A DNA stretch of 64,000 nt from Mesorhizobium sp. (GTDB lineage Bacteria > Pseudomonadota > Alphaproteobacteria > Rhizobiales > Rhizobiaceae): the NCBI RefSeq assembly GCF_024710845.1, contig NZ_JANJTZ010000051.1:1-64000 (forward strand). Reading direction: 5' to 3'. Each line of letters starts with the position of its first letter. The stretch's first letter is position 1. The notes beneath the pieces are model-generated. The model worked only from the letters and a program-made list of their open reading frames with translations, was not told the DNA's origin and made no database searches. Below, in pieces: positions 35,256-46,911 of the stretch. The position numbers were made by a program, and so were the translations under genes.

Positions 35256-36164
35256 TTGCCCGCCATCGACTACGAGGTTCGCGACGACCGTTTCGGCCGC
35301 CTGATCCACCAGAACGCAGGTCCCGAAATCCTCTGGCAGGGAGGCCGCTGGTGCGAAGGCCCCGCCTACTTCGCGGCCGGCCGCTATCTGATCTGGTCGG
35401 ACATCCCCAACGACCGCATCCTGCGCTGGGACGAGATGAACGGCGAGGTTGCGACCTTCGAGCAGCCGTGCCGCAACCAGAACGGCCATACGGTGGACCG
35501 GATGGGCCGCCTCGTCGCCTGCGAACACCGCGGACGCTGCGTGAGCCGATACGAGATCGACGGCACCCGCACCGTTCTGGCCGACAGTTTCGCCGGCAAG
35601 CGCCTCAACTCGCCCAACGACGTCGTGGTCAAGTCCGACGGATCGATCTGGTTCACCGATCCGTCCTACGGGATCGACAGCGACTATGAGGGCGATGCGG
35701 CGCCGATGGAGCAGGACGGCCGCCATGTCTTCAGGATCGACGCCGGAGGCGGCGTCACGCGGGTGGTCGCCGACATGAAGCAGCCGAACGGGCTGGCGTT
35801 TTCCCCCGACGAGGCCTTTCTCTACGTCGCTGACACCGGCAGATCGCATTTCCCGGACTGCGTCCCGAAGATACGCCGCTACACCGTGTCGCCCGACGGA
35901 GCGTCGCTCGCAGACGGTGTCGATTTCGCTGCCTGCGACGCCGGCATGTTCGACGGGTTCAGGGTCGATACCGAGGGCCGCATCTGGTCGTCGGCCGGCG
36001 ACGGGGTGCACTGCTTCGCGCCCGACGGCACGCTCCTCGGCAAGATCCTCATCGACGAGGTCGTCGCCAATGTCTGCTTCGGCGGCCCGAAGCGCAATCG
36101 CCTGTTCATCTGCGCGACCACGACGCTGCGGTCGGTCTACGTCAACGCGCGGGGTTGCGCCTAG
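35256..36164 (+). CDS. SMP-30/gluconolactonase-family lactonase
   Basis: A 302-residue six-bladed propeller hydrolase. Metal ligand positions are recognisable: E34 in WCEGPAYF, Asn in RLNSPNDVVVKSDGSIWFTD, and Asp in LYVADTGRSH. The family opens sugar lactones to acids (gluconolactonase, xylonolactonase types). TTG at 35256 is chosen as start because GGGAGGGAGG lies just upstream; there is no suitable ATG nearby. Last gene of the operon from 31293; it follows the dehydrogenase by 68 bases. Confidence 0.86.
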   Translation: MPAIDYEVRDDRFGRLIHQNAGPEILWQGGRWCEGPAYFAAGRYLIWSDIPNDRILRWDEMNGEVATFEQPCRNQNGHTVDRMGRLVACEHRGRCVSRYEIDGTRTVLADSFAGKRLNSPNDVVVKSDGSIWFTDPSYGIDSDYEGDAAPMEQDGRHVFRIDAGGGVTRVVADMKQPNGLAFSPDEAFLYVADTGRSHFPDCVPKIRRYTVSPDGASLADGVDFAACDAGMFDGFRVDTEGRIWSSAGDGVHCFAPDGTLLGKILIDEVVANVCFGGPKRNRLFICATTTLRSVYVNARGCA

Positions 36165-36205
36165 AGGCAGGCGATTTCGAATTGCGTCCAACGCTTCCGT
36201 CGATG

Positions 36206-36823
36206 CTAACTCTGACGGTCGGCAACACCGGGTAGAGCCTGTTCCTGCGTGTTCCCCGCGATGGCGGACCAGCACATCTCGGCGATCTGCCGGTGCTCCG
36301 CCTCGGTCAGTGGAGAGCCGTTCGCGCGACGCCATTTGAGCGTATTGCGGATGCCGCCGCCAACATAGGCGCCCATGACGTTGGGATCGAAATCGCGCAG
36401 CACGCCCGCGGCGCGCGCCTCGGTGAACACCTTGGCGGTGAAGTCCGTGACCGGCGCGAACAGCCGCCGCAATTCGCCCGGCGGAAGCAGCGGCACGTTG
36501 GACAGATATTCGAACAGGATCGCCCGCGCCGGGTCGGCCCAGATGAGGCCGATGTAGTCGTCGATGTAGCGGCGAACCCTCGCCTCGTGCGAGACGTCGG
36601 GCCCGTGCTCCACGATAAGCGAGGCGCCGACCTTCGCCGTCAGCCTCTGATAAACGCCGCGGACCATCTCCTCCTTCGAGGAGAAGTAGATGTAGAGCGT
36701 GCCCGTCGCGACCCCGGCCGTCTGGGCAATCTCGGCCATCGAACATTGCAGCCCGTTTTTCACAATCAGGTCAGACGCAGCTGCCAGAATGCGCTCGCGC
36801 TTGTCGTTGACTATGGCGTCCAC
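36206..36823 (-). CDS. TetR-family regulator
   Basis: A regulator of about 205 residues with the TetR DNA-binding domain (RERILAAASDLIVKNG, then MAEIAQTAGVATGTLYIYFS, recognition helix ATGTLYIYF) and a helical ligand domain with LFEYLSNVPLLPPGELRRLF. The start is probably GTG at 36823, which has GGGGAAG just upstream. An ATG ten codons earlier (36853) lies inside the operator palindrome and would make the operator part of the coding region. It is divergent from the phosphoesterase/ABC operon at 36938, which it likely represses until a ligand binds. The ligand is unknown. Confidence 0.85.
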   Translation of the reverse strand: MDAIVNDKRERILAAASDLIVKNGLQCSMAEIAQTAGVATGTLYIYFSSKEEMVRGVYQRLTAKVGASLIVEHGPDVSHEARVRRYIDDYIGLIWADPARAILFEYLSNVPLLPPGELRRLFAPVTDFTAKVFTEARAAGVLRDFDPNVMGAYVGGGIRNTLKWRRANGSPLTEAEHRQIAEMCWSAIAGNTQEQALPGVADRQS

Positions 36824-36837
36824 AGGCTTCCCCAAGA

Positions 36838-36857
36838 GTGAATGAACATTCATTCAC
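36838..36857. promoter_or_regulatory. TetR operator palindrome
   Basis: GTGAATGAACATTCATTCAC: two perfect 9-base arms (GTGAATGAA / TTCATTCAC) around CA. Palindromes of the form TGAATGA...TCATTCA are typical of operators for AcrR-type TetR proteins. It lies between the regulator start (36823) and the divergent operon (36938). Confidence 0.8.
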
Positions 36858-36937
36858 CTGTCACACTTAGCAGCTACCCGTCACGTCGTCAAAGCGCAAG
36901 CGCCGTGTCCGAGACCGGACCGCACAGGGAGCTATCG

Positions 36938-37822
36938 ATGGCCGACGCCCTCACATTCGTTCATATCACCGACCTGCACATCGGAAACCCGGCCGTCCAG
37001 GACGACCATCTCTACACGGACACGTCGCAGACCCTGCGGGCGATCCTGGCCGACGTGAAGCGGCTCGTGCCGCAGCCCCGCTTCATCGTCGCCAGCGGCG
37101 ACCTGACCAATACCGGGGACCAGGAGAGCTACGAGCAGCTGAAGGCGATCATCGCCGACGCCGAGCTGGATCTGCCGATCCTCTACACTCTCGGCAATCA
37201 CGACAAGCGCTCGGGCTTCTATCCCGTCATGCTCGGGCAGACCGAGAACGTCGACAAGCCGTACGATCATTCGGCTGTCATCGACGGTATCCACGTCGTC
37301 CTGGTCGATACCAGCGTGGCGTTCAAGATCGGCGGGCATTTCGAGCCGGGCCAGATCGAATGGCTGGCGGCGGAACTGGACCGGCACCCCGACTTGCCGA
37401 AGCTGATCGTGATGCACCACGCGCCGGCGCTCGACTTCGATCACCCGAGCCTGGAATGGGAATCTCTCTCCTTCGAGGGAACCGAGGCGTTGCGCAGCCT
37501 CCTCGACGGACGTGACGACATCCTTGGCATCCTGTCCGGGCACATCCACTACGATCGCGTCAGCCATTGGTACGGCATCCCCGTCGTCGTCGGCATCGGC
37601 CAGCACGCGGCCACCGACGTTCTCTATCTGCACGAGGGCCTGCGGATGGTCGCCGGTGCGTCGTTCGCGCTGGGCACGATCCGCGAGTCGGGCCTCAGCA
37701 TCTCCTTCGTGCCGCAGCCGGCGGATCGCCGCGAACTGAAGGTGCATACCTTCGACGGCATGTCCGAGCTGATCAAGCACTACGAAACCGACGCGGCAGC
37801 CGCCGCGCTGGCAGCCGAGTAA
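36938..37822 (+). CDS. Calcineurin-like phosphoesterase (class III phosphodiesterase type)
   Basis: A 294-residue cytoplasmic metallophosphoesterase. The dimetal motifs occur in order: D12-x-H14 (HITDLHIG), D55 (GDLTNTGD), N87-H88-D89 (LGNHD), H160/H161 (MHHAP) and GHIH (H202, H204). This pattern fits the CpdA/GpdQ group, which cleaves cyclic nucleotides or glycerophosphodiesters. AGGGAG lies 7 bases before the ATG. It heads an ABC operon of Ugp type. That context suggests the imported substrate is a phosphodiester, for example a glycerophosphodiester, although this is inference. Confidence 0.87.
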   Translation: MADALTFVHITDLHIGNPAVQDDHLYTDTSQTLRAILADVKRLVPQPRFIVASGDLTNTGDQESYEQLKAIIADAELDLPILYTLGNHDKRSGFYPVMLGQTENVDKPYDHSAVIDGIHVVLVDTSVAFKIGGHFEPGQIEWLAAELDRHPDLPKLIVMHHAPALDFDHPSLEWESLSFEGTEALRSLLDGRDDILGILSGHIHYDRVSHWYGIPVVVGIGQHAATDVLYLHEGLRMVAGASFALGTIRESGLSISFVPQPADRRELKVHTFDGMSELIKHYETDAAAAALAAE

Positions 37823-37838
37823 ACCAGGGACACATCCA

Positions 37839-39143
37839 ATGAACCGCAAGACTTTCCTGACCGGCGCCGTCGCGCTGGCCACGGTGGGCCTGTCGATGCC
37901 CGCCTTCGCGCAGGCGATCCCCGCTACGGTCGATCAGTCGGTGACGATCACCTACTACAATTACAACCTCGCCTCGGCCGGCAACGGCGCTGAGGCGACC
38001 AAGAAGATGATCGCCGACTTCGAGAAGGCGAATCCCAACATCAAGGTCGAAGGCATCGGCGCCAGCTCGGCCGACATTACCAGCCGCATCCAGGCCGACG
38101 TCGCCGCCGGCCGCATCCCCGACGTGGTGCAGATGGTCTTCTCCGACCTCAACTTCACCGTCGATAATCTCGGTGCGGCCGCGCTCGAGGACATCGTTCC
38201 CGCCGACGAACTGGCGGCCCATTTCGAAGGCATCACGCCGAACGGCCTCAAGCTCGGCGTCGTCAACGGCAAGACCTATGGCCTCGCCTACACCTTCTCG
38301 ACGCCGGTGCTGTTCTACAATGCGGATCTCTTCCGCGCGGCCGGGCTCGATCCGGAAAACCCACCGAAGACCTGGGCGGACGTGAAGACGGCTGCTCTGA
38401 CGATCGTCGACAAGACCGACGCCGAGGGCATCGCCACCGGCATCTTCGGACCGTCGGCCGGCGACTGGCTGTTCCAGGGCGTGCTGCGCTCCAACAATGG
38501 CGGGATCATCTCGGCCGATCGAAAGCAGCTCACCTTCGCCGAGCCTGCCTCGGTCGAGGCGGTGGCCATGCTGCGCGATCTCTACGACAGCGGCGCCTAT
38601 ACGAATGTGGAGGTTCAGGCCGCCATGGAAGGCATGGCATCCGGCAAGATCGGCATGTATCTGCAGACCTCTGCGATCCAGGGCTTCCTGGTGAAGGGCG
38701 CGGAAGGCAAGTTCGACCTGCGCGCCACGACCATGCCCCGCTTCGGCGAAAAGCCGCAGCGGCCAAACAATTCCGGCAGCGCGCTGGTGATCCTGAGCAA
38801 GGATCCGCTCAAGCAGCGCGCGGCCTGGGAGTTGATGAAGGCCATGACCTCGAAGGAGGCTTACACCGTCATCACGTCCCAGATCGGCTACCTGCCGCTG
38901 CGCACCGACATCGTCGACGATCCGAAATATCTCGGCGAGTGGGTGAAGAAGCATCCGCTGATCAAGCCGAACCTCGAGCAGCTCGCGATCCTCGAGCGCT
39001 GGGAATCCTTCCCGGGGGCGAACTACCGCCAGATCCAGAAGACCATGATGGAAGGCGCGGAGCTCGCGGTGTTCGGCGGGGTCGATCCGGCCGAGGCGAT
39101 GAAAGCCGCGCAGGACAACGGCCAGGCCCTGATGCCGAAGTGA
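37839..39143 (+). CDS. ABC transporter substrate-binding protein (UgpB/MalE type)
   Basis: A 434-residue extracellular solute-binding protein of family 1. Signal peptide ends AFAQA. The core has VTITYYNYNLASAGNGAEAT and GRIPDVVQMVFSDLNF, and a late aromatic/glycine motif SFPGANYRQIQKTMMEGAE, the latter common in UgpB-like proteins for glycerol-phosphate compounds. It follows the phosphoesterase gene by 16 bases and is followed by a strong hairpin before the permease genes. The substrate may be a glycerophosphodiester or an oligosaccharide. Confidence 0.88.
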   Translation: MNRKTFLTGAVALATVGLSMPAFAQAIPATVDQSVTITYYNYNLASAGNGAEATKKMIADFEKANPNIKVEGIGASSADITSRIQADVAAGRIPDVVQMVFSDLNFTVDNLGAAALEDIVPADELAAHFEGITPNGLKLGVVNGKTYGLAYTFSTPVLFYNADLFRAAGLDPENPPKTWADVKTAALTIVDKTDAEGIATGIFGPSAGDWLFQGVLRSNNGGIISADRKQLTFAEPASVEAVAMLRDLYDSGAYTNVEVQAAMEGMASGKIGMYLQTSAIQGFLVKGAEGKFDLRATTMPRFGEKPQRPNNSGSALVILSKDPLKQRAAWELMKAMTSKEAYTVITSQIGYLPLRTDIVDDPKYLGEWVKKHPLIKPNLEQLAILERWESFPGANYRQIQKTMMEGAELAVFGGVDPAEAMKAAQDNGQALMPK

Positions 39144-39148
39144 CAGGC

Positions 39149-39182
39149 AAGGCGGCCTGCCCAACCCCGGGCGGGCCGCCTT
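39149..39182 (+). terminator. Stem-loop after UgpB-like gene
   Basis: A 14-bp stem AAGGCGGCCTGCCC / GGGCGGGCCGCCTT with one U-G pair and a 6-base loop, followed by CTTCCTC. It begins 5 bases after the stop codon at 39143. Confidence 0.7.
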
Positions 39183-39206
39183 CTTCCTCACCAGCCGAGG
39201 CTCGAC

Positions 39207-40139
39207 ATGACCGCCATCGCACTCGATATCCAGGCCCGGCCAATGGCGAAGCGCGCGGCGCTCCGGTGGCAGATCGCGCCCTGGCTCTACCTCGCGCCGG
39301 CCGCCGCGACGCTGGCGCTCTGGATCTACTGGCCGCTGCTGGATGCGCTCAGGCTCAGCTTCTACGAATGGAACATGCTGCCGAATTCACCGATGAATTT
39401 CGTCGGCTGGCAGAACTACGCCAACATCTTCGCACTGCCGAAGTTCTGGCAGGCGCTGCGCAATACCGGCATCTACGTTCTCGGGCTTTTGCCGCTCGCG
39501 GTCGCGATCCCGCTGGCGATCGCGATCTACACCCACGACCTGCCGGCGCGCTCTCGCAACGTCTATCGCGCGATCATCTTCGTCCCGATGATCATCGCAC
39601 CGGTGGTCGCAGCCGCCGTCTGGCGCTGGCTGCTCGATCCCGGCCACGGAATGATCAACGAGATCATCGGATTAGCCGGCTATCGTCCGGTGCGGTTTCT
39701 GCAGGACCCGAAGATCGCGATCTGGACCATCATCGTGCTGACCGGCTGGAAGCTGATCGGCTTCTCGACGCTCATCCTGTCGGCGGCGAACGCCAACATC
39801 AACCCGTCGCTGATCGAGGCCGCGCGCATGGACGGCGCGTCGCGCTGGGAGATCATCCGCGACATCCGGTTGCCCCTGCTGCGTTCGACGGTCCTGTTCC
39901 TGACGCTGATGACGATCCTGCTCGGCGCCCAGTGGAGCTTCTCCTACATCCACGTGCTCACCGGCGGCGGGCCTCTCGGAACGACGACAAACATCTTCTA
40001 CATCCTGTGGGATTTCGGCTTCTCGACGCTTTCGGTCGGCTGGAGTTCCGCCGCGGCCATCATCCTGTTCCTCGGCTTCGGGGTGCTGGCGTTCGTGCTG
40101 TTCCGGCTGATGGACAGGTATTCGTTCCATGACAACTGA
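39207..40139 (+). CDS. ABC transporter permease (UgpA/MalF type)
   Basis: A 310-residue permease with six predicted helices. The coupling motif EAARMDGASRWEIIRDIRLPLL (given in part: EAARMDGAS...IRLP, about residues 202-224) is the EAA loop of CUT1 importers. Stop codon overlaps the next permease gene by 11 bases, so they are translated together and form a heterodimer. Confidence 0.92.
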   Translation: MTAIALDIQARPMAKRAALRWQIAPWLYLAPAAATLALWIYWPLLDALRLSFYEWNMLPNSPMNFVGWQNYANIFALPKFWQALRNTGIYVLGLLPLAVAIPLAIAIYTHDLPARSRNVYRAIIFVPMIIAPVVAAAVWRWLLDPGHGMINEIIGLAGYRPVRFLQDPKIAIWTIIVLTGWKLIGFSTLILSAANANINPSLIEAARMDGASRWEIIRDIRLPLLRSTVLFLTLMTILLGAQWSFSYIHVLTGGGPLGTTTNIFYILWDFGFSTLSVGWSSAAAIILFLGFGVLAFVLFRLMDRYSFHDN

Positions 40140-41019
40140 TACGTTCCGAACAGTGCATGCGCCCCGATCGGCTGCACTCCGCAGCGCGCCTCGTCGCCGA
40201 AGGCAGCGGGCATCCCGCAACGACAACGCGGTGGGACACTTGCTGATGGTCGTTCTGTCGGTCTTCTGCCTGTTCCCGGTCTACTGGATGGTCGTCACCT
40301 CGTTCCGTCCGGCGAATGCGATCTTCGAGACCAGCCTGTGGCCTACGGCGGCGTCGCTCGATAATTATGTCTATGCGCTGAACGCGATCCCGATCGGCCG
40401 GATGCTCGTCAACACGCTCCTCGTTTCGGCGATGGTGACGGTCGCCCAGCTTCTGACCGGGCTGCTCGCGGCCTACGCCTTCGCGCGCTGGCGGTTTCCG
40501 TTCGACAAGATCGTCTACACGCTGATCGCGCTGACCTGGCTGGTGCCGTTCCAGGTGGTGATGATTCCCAATTACCTGCTCGTCGCCAATCTGGGGCTGC
40601 TGGACAGCCTGGCCGCGCTGATCCTGCCGCATTTTGCCGGCGCGCTCGCAGTGCTTCTGCTGGCACAGGCGATGCGGTCGTTCCCGACCGAGGTCATCGA
40701 GGCGGCGCGCATGGACGGCGCCAGGAGCTGGCGCATCCTGTGGGAGGTGCTGACGCCGAACCTTCGCGGCACGATCGCCTCGCTGGCGATCCTGATCTTC
40801 ATCTCGACCTGGAACGAGTATTTCTGGCCGCTGCTTCTGTCGCGCACGCCGGAGAACAGCGTCATCCAGATCGGCATCCAGATGTTCATGACCTCCGAGG
40901 GAACGGCCTGGGGGCCCCTGATGGCGGCCGCGACGCTGGCCAGCCTGCCGATCCTCGCCATCTACGTCCTGCTGCAGCAGCAGGTCATCCAGTCCTTCAC
41001 GAAATCGGGTATCCGGTGA
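40129..41019 (+). CDS. ABC transporter permease (UgpE/MalG type)
   Basis: A 296-residue permease with six helices. EAA loop: EAARMDGARSWRILWEVLTP (about residues 188-207). The N-terminus carries an unusual basic stretch (SAPRRRRQRASRNDN) before the first helix. The stop codon overlaps the start of the phosphatase-like gene by one base (TGATG). Confidence 0.9.
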   Translation: MTTDTFRTVHAPRSAALRSAPRRRRQRASRNDNAVGHLLMVVLSVFCLFPVYWMVVTSFRPANAIFETSLWPTAASLDNYVYALNAIPIGRMLVNTLLVSAMVTVAQLLTGLLAAYAFARWRFPFDKIVYTLIALTWLVPFQVVMIPNYLLVANLGLLDSLAALILPHFAGALAVLLLAQAMRSFPTEVIEAARMDGARSWRILWEVLTPNLRGTIASLAILIFISTWNEYFWPLLLSRTPENSVIQIGIQMFMTSEGTAWGPLMAAATLASLPILAIYVLLQQQVIQSFTKSGIR

Positions 41020-41756
41020 TGCACATGCCATTTGAGCGCCGCCTGGCGATAGCCGGAACGTTCAACATCCGCGACCTGGGAGGCTACGGCCTCGCGGACG
41101 GGTCTACGGGCTGGCGTCGGGTCCTGCGCGGCGACGGACTGCACCGGCTGGACGCGGACGGCGTCGCCGCGTTGAAAGGCGCCGGCGTTTCCACCGTCAT
41201 CGACCTTCGCCGCGCGGAGGAGCTGGATCAGCATCCGAATCCGCTCACCGGCGAGCCGGACGTCACCTATGTCAACATTTCGCTCTTCGACGAGCTCGCG
41301 CCGTCGGCCATGGCCGCGGACGATGTACTCTACGACCTCTACATCCAGGCGCTGACGAGCCGCGGCGACCGGATTGTCGACGTCCTGACCACAATCGCCG
41401 ACGCCCCGGACGGGATCGTCCTGTTCCACTGCACGGCCGGCAAGGACCGCACCGGCCTGATCGCCGCGCTGCTGCTTGCCCTGGCCGGCGTCGAGGACGA
41501 CCAGATCGTCGAGGACTACGCCCTGACGAAGACGTACCTCGAGCCGGCGATTGCCGGCTTCGTCACTGACGCCGCCGCGCGCGGGGTCGATGTCGAGAGC
41601 TTCCGACCGCTTCTGGCCTGCGAACCCGAGACGATGGCTCGGACGCTTGCCTTCCTCGCCGGACGCCATGGCTCCGTCGCGGCGTATCTTTCCGCCATCG
41701 GCCTTCAGGAAACCTCCGCGGAACGCCTCAGGGCCCGCCTTTCGGAGAACACATGA
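41019..41756 (+). CDS. Tyrosine-protein-phosphatase-like protein
   Basis: A 245-residue member of the bacterial tyrosine/serine phosphatase family (PF13350 type). N-terminal NIRDLGGY (16-23), DLRR (62-65) and the P-loop HCTAGKDRTG (H137-C138...R144) are intact, so it should be catalytically active. Such enzymes may dephosphorylate proteins, inositides or small phosphate esters. It is placed between the second permease and the ATPase, overlapping both genes by a few bases. It probably acts on the imported compound rather than as a signalling enzyme, but this is inference. Confidence 0.88.
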   Translation: MHMPFERRLAIAGTFNIRDLGGYGLADGSTGWRRVLRGDGLHRLDADGVAALKGAGVSTVIDLRRAEELDQHPNPLTGEPDVTYVNISLFDELAPSAMAADDVLYDLYIQALTSRGDRIVDVLTTIADAPDGIVLFHCTAGKDRTGLIAALLLALAGVEDDQIVEDYALTKTYLEPAIAGFVTDAAARGVDVESFRPLLACEPETMARTLAFLAGRHGSVAAYLSAIGLQETSAERLRARLSENT

Positions 41757-42868
41757 TGTCCCAGCTCTCGATCCGCCAGCTGAAGAAGCGCTACGAGGGA
41801 AAGCAGGTCCTCCACGGCGTCGACATCGAGATCGAACACGGCCAGTTCGTCGTCATCGTCGGCCCGTCGGGATGCGGGAAGTCGACGCTGCTGCGCATAA
41901 TTGCGGGACTGGAAGACGTGACCGAGGGCGAGATCTCGATCGATGGAGAGAGGGTCGACGATCTCGACCCGGCTGATCGCGGCTGCGCGATGGTGTTCCA
42001 GAACTATGCGCTCTATCCGCACATGACCGTGCGCGAAAACATGGCCTATCCGCTGAAGATAGCGCGGATGGCGAAGGCCGAGCGGGAGAAGCGCGTCGGC
42101 GAGGCCGCGGACATGCTCGATCTGACGGCCTATCTCGATCGCCGGCCGGCGCAATTGTCGGGCGGACAGCGCCAGCGCGTGGCGATGGGCCGCGCACTGG
42201 TGCGCGAGCCGCGCGTCTTCCTCTTCGACGAGCCGCTGTCCAATCTCGACGCCAAGCTGCGCGTGACCATGCGTATCGAGATCAAGCGCCTGCACCGCCG
42301 CCTCAAGGCCACCTCGATCTTCGTCACGCACGACCAGATCGAGGCAATGACGCTCGCCGACAGGCTGATCGTGATGAATGCCGGACTGATCGAACAGATA
42401 GGCTCACCCGTGGACATCTACCGCCAACCCGCCTCGACTTTCGTCGCCGGCTTCATGGGTGCGCCTGCCATGAACCTCATGCCGGCCCGGCTTGCCGGAA
42501 CGCGCGCGACGCTGGAGCGCGTGTCCGACTACGCCGTCGAGACGGGCAGCTTCGGACCCGGGCGCGACGCGATCACGCTCGGGATCCGGCCCGAGGACAT
42601 CGTCGTGTCACGGGACGCAAGAGTCGGCCTGTTGGCTCGGATCGACCTGATCGAGGAACTCGGCGGAAGCCGGATCGCCTATTGCTCGGTGGGCGAGCAG
42701 GAAATCGCGGTCGTTCTGCCGAAGGCCGTCAGCTTTCGCGAAGGCGACAGGCTCTCGCTGGACTTTCCCGCCCCTGCACTCCACGCCTTCGATCGCGAGA
42801 CCGGCCTGCGTCTGACTGCTATGAACGCCGCCAGACAGGAAGTCGCCAACCCGCTCGTGACCGCCTGA
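41753..42868 (+). CDS. ABC transporter ATP-binding protein (UgpC/MalK type)
   Basis: A 371-residue ATPase. Walker A GPSGCGKST (37-45), Q-loop FQNYALYPHMTV, signature [15 protein letters not shown], Walker B VFLFDEPLSNLD and H-loop VTHDQ. The C-terminal 130 residues form the TOBE/OB regulatory domain (TLGIRPEDIVV). Last gene of the operon; its start overlaps the phosphatase gene by 4 bases. Only 43 bases separate its stop from the convergent metH stop. Confidence 0.92.
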   Translation: MMSQLSIRQLKKRYEGKQVLHGVDIEIEHGQFVVIVGPSGCGKSTLLRIIAGLEDVTEGEISIDGERVDDLDPADRGCAMVFQNYALYPHMTVRENMAYPLKIARMAKAEREKRVGEAADMLDLTAYLDRRPAQLSGGQRQRVAMGRALVREPRVFLFDEPLSNLDAKLRVTMRIEIKRLHRRLKATSIFVTHDQIEAMTLADRLIVMNAGLIEQIGSPVDIYRQPASTFVAGFMGAPAMNLMPARLAGTRATLERVSDYAVETGSFGPGRDAITLGIRPEDIVVSRDARVGLLARIDLIEELGGSRIAYCSVGEQEIAVVLPKAVSFREGDRLSLDFPAPALHAFDRETGLRLTAMNAARQEVANPLVTA

Positions 42869-42911
42869 CGGGGAGCAAACGCCATCGTCGCCGACGCTCC
42901 CTAGGTCTGTG

Positions 42912-46718
<3,807 letters not shown>

Positions 46719-46734
46719 GACCTGTCCTTAATGC

Positions 46735-46749
46735 GACGAAGTCTTCGTC
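46735..46749. promoter_or_regulatory. Small inverted repeat in the metH leader
   Basis: GACGAAG-T-CTTCGTC, two 7-base arms, directly next to the larger palindrome at 46750-46769 and 17 bases upstream of the metH ATG. It could be part of an operator pair or a leader hairpin. Confidence 0.4.
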
Positions 46750-46769
46750 ACATAAAGACATCTTTATGT
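46750..46769. promoter_or_regulatory. Palindromic operator upstream of metH
   Basis: ACATAAAGACATCTTTATGT has perfect 9-base arms (ACATAAAGA / TCTTTATGT) around CA, 32 bases upstream of metH. The location and the ATAAAGA...TCTTTAT form resemble operators of SahR, the ArsR-family S-adenosylhomocysteine-responsive repressor of methionine genes in proteobacteria. That identification is from memory and not proven. Confidence 0.65.
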
Positions 46770-46828
46770 CAACATGCGAATAGCTTCTAGAGCGTTGGCG
46801 CCCGGAGCAATCGGCTTTGCCGGCTCTT

Positions 46829-46845
46829 TTTTAGCCGCGCTAAAA
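46829..46845. promoter_or_regulatory. XRE operator, distal copy
   Basis: TTTTAGCCGCGCTAAAA: perfect 7-base arms (TTTTAGC / GCTAAAA) around CGC. It lies just upstream of a TTGACG (46852-46857), a likely -35 element of the regulator gene that starts at 46912. Confidence 0.65.
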
Positions 46846-46880
46846 TTCCGCTTGACGCCAAGCCGATCCTGCCCCTAGAT

Positions 46881-46897
46881 TTTTAGCAATACTAAAA
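46881..46897. promoter_or_regulatory. XRE operator, proximal copy
   Basis: TTTTAGCAATACTAAAA: the same inverted repeat with one mismatch. It begins at the end of the predicted -10 element TAGATT (46876-46881), exactly 52 bases, about five helical turns, from the distal copy. Binding here would block transcription. Confidence 0.65.
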
Positions 46898-46911
46898 CAG
46901 GGAACGGATCC

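Noticed and set aside
46719-46911. Possible cobalamin or SAM riboswitch upstream of metH
   Set aside because: The leader is short and holds two simple palindromes, with nothing like a B12 box or SAM aptamer core by eye.
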